Of a DNA stretch of 10,579 nucleotides, positions 5,579-10,579 are shown one piece after another. Below the pieces are notes generated by a model that saw only the letters and a program-made list of their open reading frames with translations, was not told where the DNA came from and did no database searches. Position 1 is the stretch's first letter, and each line of letters begins with the position of its first letter. The stretch is from NCBI GenBank assembly GCA_946887085.1, contig CAMPKG010000090.1, forward strand, positions 1-10,579, given 5' to 3'. A program made the translations under genes and the position numbers. This DNA comes from an uncultured Sphingobacteriales bacterium (GTDB lineage Bacteria; Bacteroidota; Bacteroidia; Chitinophagales; Chitinophagaceae).

Positions 5579-6790
5579 ATGAGCAAAAGACCGTACATTT
5601 CACCATCATTCTCCTACGTTCCTTTAGAGGAAGCACTGGAAATATTGCCCAAAAAAAGGCAGCTCTTTATAGGTATACCTAAAGAGTCGTCTTTCCAGGA
5701 AAACCGTGTGGCTTTAACGCCGGAAGCAGTATCGGTGATAGTGAACAACGGCCACGAGGTGGTGGTAGAACACGCCGCGGGCGAAGGCTCATTTTATTTT
5801 GACAGCGACTATAGTGAAGCTGGTGCGCGTATCGTATACGACAAAGTGGAACTGTACAAGGCCACCACCATCATCAAATCGGCACCGATAGATGAAGAGG
5901 AGGCAGCCCTGCTGCAACCCAACCAGGTGGTGATATCTCCCATCCATCTTCCTTTCCTGAAGGCGGAGATGCTGGAAACACTGATACAGAAAAAGATCAT
6001 TGCTATAGCCTTCGAGTCGATAAAAGACGATGCCGGGAGTTACCCCATCGTCCGCTCGATGAGTGAGATAGCCGGTAGCTCGGCCATACTTACAGCTGCA
6101 AAATATTTAAGCAACGTACATAAGGGAAAAGGCGTATTGCTCGGAGGTATTTCCGGCGTGCCGCCTGCCGAAGTCCTCATCATAGGTGCAGGTATCGTGG
6201 GCGAATTTGCTGCGCGTACTGCATTAGGCCTTGGAGCCTCGGTGAAGATATTCGACAACTCCATTTATCGCCTCATGCGGGTGCAGCATAATATTGGCCA
6301 CCGCTGCTTTACATCTGTGCTCGACCCGGTAACACTGGCTGAGCATTTGAGCAATGCAGATGTGGCAGTAGGCGCGCTGAAACCATCCAATGGTATCACT
6401 CCTGTAGTAGTGACTGATGAAATGGTAGGCAATATGAAAGCCGGCTCTGTGATCATCGACGTGAGTATAGACCGCGGCGGATGCTTTGAGACATCGAAGC
6501 TTACGACGCACGAGAACCCTACATTCAGGAAATACGATGTAATACACTACTGCGTTCCGAACATTGCTTCTGGTGTATCGCGCACGGCCTCGCGTGCTAT
6601 CAGTAATGTACTGATGCCGATAGTGCAGCAGTGTGCCGATATGGGCGGCGTAGAAGGAGTGATACATGCCAAACGCGGTATACGCAATGGGGTATACCTG
6701 TATAAGGGCTGCGTGACCAACGCCCCCATCGCCAAACGTTTTAATTTTAAATACACTGACCTCGACCTGCTGCTGGCTGCCCAGAGTTAG
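5579..6790 (+). CDS. ald: Alanine dehydrogenase (NAD-dependent)
   Basis: The enzyme interconverts L-alanine with pyruvate and ammonia using NAD in the cytosol. The 403-residue product shows the AlaDH/PNT-N fold: PKESSFQENRVALTPEAV (34-51, with R43), a lysine in IIKSAP (K100) and a histidine in SPIHLP (H123) where the family has its substrate lysine and catalytic histidine. The Rossmann motif GAGIVG (203-208) is followed by acidic D226 for NAD ribose, and IDVSIDRGGCFE (293-304) carries the conserved aspartate D298. The C-terminus beyond 365 (GIRNGVYLYKGCVTN) is typical of the Bacteroidota form. The frame is open back to an ATG at 5510, adding 23 residues. I prefer 5579 because the extension is basic and hydrophobic without family resemblance, its ATG lies inside the inverted repeat, and the candidate promoter lies between the two. 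A saccharopine-dehydrogenase-like or PntA reading fits the motifs less well. Confidence 0.93.
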   Translation: MSKRPYISPSFSYVPLEEALEILPKKRQLFIGIPKESSFQENRVALTPEAVSVIVNNGHEVVVEHAAGEGSFYFDSDYSEAGARIVYDKVELYKATTIIKSAPIDEEEAALLQPNQVVISPIHLPFLKAEMLETLIQKKIIAIAFESIKDDAGSYPIVRSMSEIAGSSAILTAAKYLSNVHKGKGVLLGGISGVPPAEVLIIGAGIVGEFAARTALGLGASVKIFDNSIYRLMRVQHNIGHRCFTSVLDPVTLAEHLSNADVAVGALKPSNGITPVVVTDEMVGNMKAGSVIIDVSIDRGGCFETSKLTTHENPTFRKYDVIHYCVPNIASGVSRTASRAISNVLMPIVQQCADMGGVEGVIHAKRGIRNGVYLYKGCVTNAPIAKRFNFKYTDLDLLLAAQS

Positions 6791-6807
6791 CGGGAATATT
6801 TTTATAT

Positions 6808-7170
6808 ATGCCTAACAATAGAACGAATAAGACCATTGCGGGTTATCATTTACTGATGATCCTTTCAGCTGTAGATTTTCGGATCGGGGCGGCTGAAGAC
6901 GAGGTCATTCGTTCCTACTTAACGGAGGAGTTTCCCTTCCGCGTGAACCTGGACCGGGAAATGGCCATCATCAGCAATCTCCGCCCCAATGAATGGGAGA
7001 AGCATTTCCTGAAAATGATGGATGATTTCTACGACGATGCTACTGAGGAAGAGCGTTACAACCTGATACAATTCGCCATCGAGCTGACAAAGGCAGATAA
7101 CGTGATCACCAACGAAGAGAACCATTACCTGAATTTACTGTTCGAGCACTGGAAACCCGAAGAGGCCTAG
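6808..7170 (+). CDS. Small TerB-like helical protein
   Basis: This 120-residue, acidic, apparently all-helical protein has two repeated segments: LLMILSAVDFRIGAAEDEVIRSYL (residues 15-38) and a second copy-like segment, IELTKADNVITNEENHYLNL (91-110). The pattern of an aspartate in 'A-D-x-x-I' followed by glutamates recalls the TerB/DjlA-N fold, in which such acidic residues can bind metal (here D23 with E30/E32, and D97 with E103/E104). There is no signal peptide or membrane segment. It follows alanine dehydrogenase by 17 bases and is probably co-transcribed. No other tellurite-resistance genes are nearby, so a Ter-operon role is not implied. Its stop codon lies within a CTAG shared with the convergent uppP gene. 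The function is unknown, and the family call rests on pattern resemblance. Confidence 0.72.
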   Translation: MPNNRTNKTIAGYHLLMILSAVDFRIGAAEDEVIRSYLTEEFPFRVNLDREMAIISNLRPNEWEKHFLKMMDDFYDDATEEERYNLIQFAIELTKADNVITNEENHYLNLLFEHWKPEEA

Positions 7171-7982
7171 TCTTTAAAGCCCAACACCAGCAGCATGATG
7201 AGGCCCGCAATGATGCGGTAGATGCCGAACACCTTAAAGCCATTCTTTTGCAGGAACGCGATGAAAGTTTTGATGGCTATCATGGCTACGATGAAAGAAA
7301 CCAGCGCACCTATACCAAACACCACCAGGTTCTCGCTCGATTGTGTGAGCATTTCATAACCTTTTATTTCCGCGCCGTTCACCTGCCAGTCTTTTAGTAT
7401 CAGTGTATATCCTGTTGCAGCGGCCATGGTAGGCACAGCAAGGAAGAATGAAAATTCCGCGGCGACGCTCCTTGAGAGTTTTTGCTGCATACCACCGATG
7501 ATAGACGCAGCGCTGCGGCTAACACCCGGTATCATAGATATACATTGCCAGAGGCCGATCATAAAACTTTTCTTAGGTGTAATGTCAGGCTCCGAATGTA
7601 TCTCGGGGTTTTTAAAAGCTCTGTCGATGAAAAGTAGAACGATACCACCCAGTATCAAGGATATAGAAACCGTTGCAGGGCTTTCCAGTAAGGACTCGAT
7701 AGCATCATTGAACAGGAAGCCGAGTACCAGTGCGGGTACAACCGCAATTGCCAGCTTCACATAAAACATCCATGAACGGAAGTTGACGAATTTGCGCCAG
7801 TATAGTACGACCACAGATAGTATAGCTCCCAGTTGTATACACACCTCAAACATTTTTGTGAAAGGATCGTTCTCGATGCCCATGAAATAGCTGGCCAGTA
7901 TCATATGCCCGGTGGAGGATACGGGCAGGAATTCCGTTATACCTTCTACTATTCCGAGAATGATCGCTTCTGCAGTTGTCAT
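7167..7982 (-). CDS. uppP: Undecaprenyl-diphosphatase (UppP/BacA family)
   Basis: This integral membrane phosphatase removes a phosphate from undecaprenyl diphosphate, recycling the lipid carrier used for peptidoglycan and surface polysaccharide export; overexpression of the family gives bacitracin resistance. The 271-residue length is normal. The family signatures are intact: EGITEFLPVSSTGH (13-26) with the acidic pair E13 and E17, and PGVSRSAA (152-159) with R156, preceded by Q146 in LWQCISMIPG. About seven to eight hydrophobic stretches are visible, for example around 50-62, 76-91, 104-120, 178-195, 219-245 and 252-268. It is the last gene of the folD-queE-uppP unit, starting 5 bases after the queE stop. 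Its stop overlaps the stop of the convergent TerB-like gene. Confidence 0.97.
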   Translation of the reverse strand: MTTAEAIILGIVEGITEFLPVSSTGHMILASYFMGIENDPFTKMFEVCIQLGAILSVVVLYWRKFVNFRSWMFYVKLAIAVVPALVLGFLFNDAIESLLESPATVSISLILGGIVLLFIDRAFKNPEIHSEPDITPKKSFMIGLWQCISMIPGVSRSAASIIGGMQQKLSRSVAAEFSFFLAVPTMAAATGYTLILKDWQVNGAEIKGYEMLTQSSENLVVFGIGALVSFIVAMIAIKTFIAFLQKNGFKVFGIYRIIAGLIMLLVLGFKD

Positions 7983-7987
7983 TTAGC

Positions 7988-8608
7988 CTATGGTATATTT
8001 ATGTATTTGTGTGTTTGCATGGACAGCTGCCATTGCGGGTGTGCTTTAATGTAGTCGATGATGAGCGGTGTAACTTCTTCTTTCCTGCTCCATTCGGGTT
8101 GCAGGTATAGCCGACAGCCGGGTTTCATCTTCGCCTCATACTGCTCCGCCCTTGTGCAGTCGGAGCTGGTGTAACCCACTATCTTCAGCTCATCCGCTGT
8201 CTTCAAACATTCCTCCAGCGGCGCTTTAAATTTTTTCGGAGATAGCGTGATCCAGTCAAGATCGCCGCTGAGCGGGTGCGCGCCGGATGTTTCTATATGT
8301 ACTTTAAAGCCTGCTTTATGCAATTCGTCGCAGATAGCTTTAAGATCGTGCATACAAGGCTCGCCGCCGGTGATCACGGCTATGCGGCCAGGATTGCCTG
8401 CTGCTATTCCCGTTATCTCCTCCACACTCATGAGCGGGTGCTTGTCAGCAGCCCAGCTATCCTTTACATCGCACCAGACACAGCCCACATCGCATCCGCC
8501 GAGGCGAATGAAATACGCAGCCTTACCCGAATGAAAGCCCTCACCCTGCAGGGTGTAGAAATGCTCCATTACGGGATAAGCAATGGTATGTGTACCTGTA
8601 ACGCTCAC
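7988..8608 (-). CDS. queE: 7-carboxy-7-deazaguanine synthase (radical SAM)
   Basis: QueE rearranges 6-carboxytetrahydropterin to 7-carboxy-7-deazaguanine in the pathway to preQ0 and queuosine-modified tRNA. In the 206-residue product the radical-SAM cluster motif is C39-x3-C43-x2-C46, within RLGGCDVGCVWCD. The SAM-binding GGEP is at 81-84. The N-terminal YTLQGEGFHSGKAAYFIRLG (18-37) and the C-terminal QTHKYINIP ending are characteristic of the family. The start is GTG at 8608-8606, one base after the folD stop, with AGGA (8622-8619) ten bases upstream. An ATG 13 codons in (8569-8567) would also preserve all motifs. I favour the GTG because related proteins have a short leader before the VMEHFYTLQGEG segment. 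No queC, queD or queF is in the window, so the rest of the pathway must lie elsewhere. Confidence 0.96.
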   Translation of the reverse strand: MSVTGTHTIAYPVMEHFYTLQGEGFHSGKAAYFIRLGGCDVGCVWCDVKDSWAADKHPLMSVEEITGIAAGNPGRIAVITGGEPCMHDLKAICDELHKAGFKVHIETSGAHPLSGDLDWITLSPKKFKAPLEECLKTADELKIVGYTSSDCTRAEQYEAKMKPGCRLYLQPEWSRKEEVTPLIIDYIKAHPQWQLSMQTHKYINIP

Positions 8609-8609
8609 T

Positions 8610-9497
8610 TTAATTAGATCCTGTTTTTGGTTGTTGTGCTGCCAGCAGTGTGTTCTTCATCAGTCCGCAGATGGTCATGGGGCCCACGCCTTTCGGCACG
8701 GGAGTGATATAGCTGCATTTAGGCGCTACATTATCAAAATCTACATCGCCCACCAGCCTGCTGCCGCTTTTGCGGGTGCTGTCTTCAATACGGTTAATGC
8801 CCACGTCTATCACAATCGCTCCATCCTTCACCATATCAGCCGTCACAAAGCGGGGGCGGCCAATGGCTGCAACTACTATATCCGCCTGTTTTACCATTTC
8901 CGCCAGGTTCTTTGTTTTAGAATGGCACATGGTCACCGTGCAGTTGCCGGGGTTGGCATTACGGCTCATCAGTATAGTCATTGGTGTGCCCACGATATTG
9001 CTGCGGCCTATCATCACGCAGTGTTTGCCAACGGTATCGATATGATAATGCTCCAGCATCATCAGGATGCCATACGGAGTGGCGGGTAAAAAACTGGGCT
9101 GACCCAATAACATTTTGCCTTGCGATATTGGATGGAAGCCGTCCACATCCTTATTCGGGTCTATATTATTGATCACCACATCGGGTGAAATATGTTTGGG
9201 CAATGGCAGCTGAACCAGTATGCCGTCCACAGCGTTGTCGCGGTTCAGTTTATTCACCTGTTCCAGCAAAAATTTTTCGGTGATATCCGCCTCAAAACGC
9301 AGCAGGGTAGAGTCAAATCCCAGTTCCTCGCAGGTCTTTACTTTCGAGCCTACATAGGCCTCGCTGGCCGGGTCGTTGCCTACCAGTATCGCGGCCAGGT
9401 GGGGCGTTTTGCCGCCTTTGGCTTTCATTTCTGCTACTTCCTGTTTCAGTTGGCCTTTGATATGGGCAGCTACCGCTGTTCCGTCCAGAATTTGCAT
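8610..9497 (-). CDS. folD: Bifunctional methylenetetrahydrofolate dehydrogenase / methenyltetrahydrofolate cyclohydrolase
   Basis: FolD interconverts 5,10-methylene-, 5,10-methenyl- and 10-formyl-tetrahydrofolate, supplying one-carbon units for purine and formyl-methionine synthesis in the cytosol. The 295-residue protein is full length. The catalytic tyrosine and lysine lie in EAYVGSKVK (Y48, K52). [10 protein letters not shown] (91-100) contributes Q96, and KDVDGFHP (116-123) contributes D119. The dinucleotide-binding motif GRSNIVGTP (164-172) and the C-terminal [15 protein letters not shown] (266-280) are complete. The start ATG at 9495-9497 follows an exact -7 promoter element by only four bases, implying a very short or absent leader. 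It is the first gene of the folD-queE-uppP unit and is divergent from the nif3-like gene. Confidence 0.98.
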   Translation of the reverse strand: MQILDGTAVAAHIKGQLKQEVAEMKAKGGKTPHLAAILVGNDPASEAYVGSKVKTCEELGFDSTLLRFEADITEKFLLEQVNKLNRDNAVDGILVQLPLPKHISPDVVINNIDPNKDVDGFHPISQGKMLLGQPSFLPATPYGILMMLEHYHIDTVGKHCVMIGRSNIVGTPMTILMSRNANPGNCTVTMCHSKTKNLAEMVKQADIVVAAIGRPRFVTADMVKDGAIVIDVGINRIEDSTRKSGSRLVGDVDFDNVAPKCSYITPVPKGVGPMTICGLMKNTLLAAQQPKTGSN

Positions 9498-9501
9498 GGC
9501 G

Positions 9502-9509
9502 CAAAGATA
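9502..9509 (-). promoter_or_regulatory. Near-leaderless promoter of the folD unit
   Basis: TATCTTTG on the minus strand is an exact TAnnTTTG element. Only GCGC's last bases, four in all, separate it from the folD ATG. TTT (9531-9529) occupies the -33 position at a 19-base spacing, the same weak half-site and spacing seen before ispG. Transcription would be expected to begin at or within a few bases of the ATG. Confidence 0.5.
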
Positions 9510-9539
9510 ATATGAAGCAGGTAGACTAAAATGTTATTG

Positions 9540-9568
9540 TTGATATCAAGGCGAATGAACTAATTTTC
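9540..9568 (+). promoter_or_regulatory. Candidate promoter of the nif3-like gene
   Basis: TTG (9540-9542) and TAATTTTC (9561-9568) are separated by 18 bases, close to the Bacteroidota TTG/TAnnTTTG arrangement, with one mismatch at the last -7 base. The predicted leader would be about 15 bases. It is the best two-part match in the window and is oriented away from the folD promoter in the 92-base divergent gap. Confidence 0.4.
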
Positions 9569-9589
9569 ACTCTCTAATTGAATCATACA

Positions 9590-10579
9590 ATGCTTGTTAA
9601 GGATATCATCGCCGTGCTCGAACGTTTTGCACCCCTTGCCTACCAGGAGAGCTACGACAACAGCGGCCTGCAGGTAGGCGATATGAATGCAGAGGTGAAA
9701 GGTGTTTTGCTGAGCCTCGACGCGACGGAAGAGATACTGGACGAGGCTATGCAGCGCGGCTGCAATATGGTGTTGGTACATCACCCCATCATTTTTTCAG
9801 GACTGAAACGCATAACGGGCCGCAATTATGTGGAGCGCGTGGTACTCAAAGCCATCAAAAACGATATTGCTATCTACGCCTCGCACACTAACCTCGATAA
9901 TGTGCGCAATGGCGTGAATGCCCGCATAGCGAAGAAACTGGGACTACAGAACACCGCTATCCTGCAAATGAAGATGGATACCCTGAGCAAGCTGTACACC
10001 TTTGCTCCCCAAAATGCAGCCGACAAAGTTCGCGACGCCTTGTTTGCGGCGGGTGCGGGCGATATCGGCAAATACAGGGAGTGCAGTTTTAATATGAACG
10101 GGACGGGCACTTTTAAACCAGATAAAGACGCCGACCCGGTTATAGGGGAGGCGGGCGGGTCAAGAGAATGGGTGGATGAGGTGAAAATAGAGGTGATCGT
10201 GCCGCGCCACAAAGAGACCCAGGTGATGAAGGCACTGTTCGAGGCGCACCCTTATGAGGAGGTGGCGTTTGAATTCATTGAGCTTGCCAATCCCAACCAG
10301 GAGTTGGGGGCCGGCATGATAGGCACCCTCCCAGAACCAATGGAGCCGACCGCCTTTCTCAGTTTCCTGAAAAGCAACATGAAAACCGATTGCATCAGGT
10401 ATACTGCCCTTCCCGACAAAAAAATTGAAAAAATAGCCATATGTGGAGGTTCCGGCAGCTTTTTGCTGAAAGCAGCCGTAGGAGCCGGGGCGGATGTGTT
10501 CATAACCGGCGATTTTAAGTACCACCAGTTCTTTGATGCCGAGGGCCGGATTGTGATCGCAGACATCGGCCATTATGAA
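9590..10579 (+). CDS. Nif3/DUF34 family dinuclear-metal protein with PII-like insert (3' end cut by window)
   Basis: Nif3-like proteins (YbgI/YqfO type) form ring-shaped oligomers with a two-metal site. The biochemical role is unsettled; databases often label them 'GTP cyclohydrolase 1 type 2 homolog'. The frame is open for 330 codons to the window edge. The N-terminal half shows YDNSGLQVGD (22-31), the metal ligands HH at 64-65 in LVHHPIIFSG, and SHTNLDN (98-104) with D103. Residues about 133-236 form the extra PII/CutA-like domain found in the longer family members, including the AHPYEEVAFEF segment. The second metal-binding half resumes with ICGGSGSFL and ITGDFKYH and ends at DIGHYE, with H328. 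The partner glutamate, normally four residues later, falls just outside. The expected full length is about 365 residues, so roughly 35 are missing because of the window edge only. Confidence 0.95.
   Translation, partial: MLVKDIIAVLERFAPLAYQESYDNSGLQVGDMNAEVKGVLLSLDATEEILDEAMQRGCNMVLVHHPIIFSGLKRITGRNYVERVVLKAIKNDIAIYASHTNLDNVRNGVNARIAKKLGLQNTAILQMKMDTLSKLYTFAPQNAADKVRDALFAAGAGDIGKYRECSFNMNGTGTFKPDKDADPVIGEAGGSREWVDEVKIEVIVPRHKETQVMKALFEAHPYEEVAFEFIELANPNQELGAGMIGTLPEPMEPTAFLSFLKSNMKTDCIRYTALPDKKIEKIAICGGSGSFLLKAAVGAGADVFITGDFKYHQFFDAEGRIVIADIGHYE

Larger units (their letters stand above)
7167..9497 (-). other. Probable three-gene operon folD-queE-uppP
   Basis: All three genes read in the minus direction with gaps of 1 base (folD stop to queE GTG) and 5 bases (queE stop to uppP ATG). 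There is no room for a promoter or terminator between them. Co-transcription from the folD promoter, with translational coupling at both junctions, is the simplest reading. The three products belong to different pathways: folate, queuosine and envelope lipid recycling. Confidence 0.75.

Noticed and set aside
6808..7170. Tellurite-resistance operon
   Set aside because: Only one TerB-like protein is present, with no terA, terC, terD or terZ-type genes nearby, so a tellurite role is not supported.
1..10579. Mobile element, phage, CRISPR array, defence system or tRNA/rRNA gene
   Set aside because: I saw no transposase or integrase motifs, no regularly spaced repeats, no tRNA-like cloverleaf sequence and no nuclease or helicase genes. 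All sizeable frames resolve to core metabolic or regulatory genes.

Overview
This window looks like ordinary chromosomal housekeeping DNA from a member of the Bacteroidota, probably near the Chitinophagaceae/Sphingobacteriales. That placement is my inference. It rests on the long three-domain form of IspG, the Bacteroidota-type QueE and Nif3 proteins, a conserved DUF3109 protein, few strong Shine-Dalgarno sequences, and several copies of the Bacteroidota -7 promoter element TAnnTTTG. I see no insertion sequence, phage gene, CRISPR array, tRNA or rRNA. Genes fill almost everything, and no gene-free stretch exceeds about 170 bases.

Layout from left to right. (1) On the minus strand, ispG (MEP isoprenoid pathway) runs off the left edge and lacks its C-terminal iron-sulfur domain. 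(2) On the plus strand come an alpha/beta hydrolase, a two-CBS-domain protein with an ACT-like tail, and a cysteine-rich DUF3109 protein; the last two are 12 bases apart. (3) A 43-base gap between convergent genes holds a perfect GC-rich palindrome. (4) On the minus strand is rpoN (sigma-54). (5) Divergent from it, on the plus strand, are an alanine dehydrogenase and, 17 bases later, a small TerB-like protein. (6) On the minus strand is a tight three-gene unit transcribed folD, queE, uppP, with gaps of 1 and 5 bases. The stop codon of uppP overlaps that of the TerB-like gene in a shared CTAG. (7) On the plus strand, divergent from folD, is a Nif3/DUF34 gene that runs off the right edge.

Most genes do separate core jobs: isoprenoid precursor synthesis, sigma-54 transcription, alanine/pyruvate interconversion, one-carbon folate metabolism, queuosine precursor synthesis and lipid-carrier recycling. 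The one suggestive grouping is folD, queE and nif3. These act on, or have historically been linked to, folate, pterin and GTP-derived chemistry, but the window alone does not prove a functional link.

I found no convincing undescribed system. The items most worth checking are the near-leaderless folD promoter, the GC palindrome between convergent genes, the dyads in the ispG/hydrolase and rpoN/ald gaps, and the two poorly characterised small proteins (DUF3109 and TerB-like).
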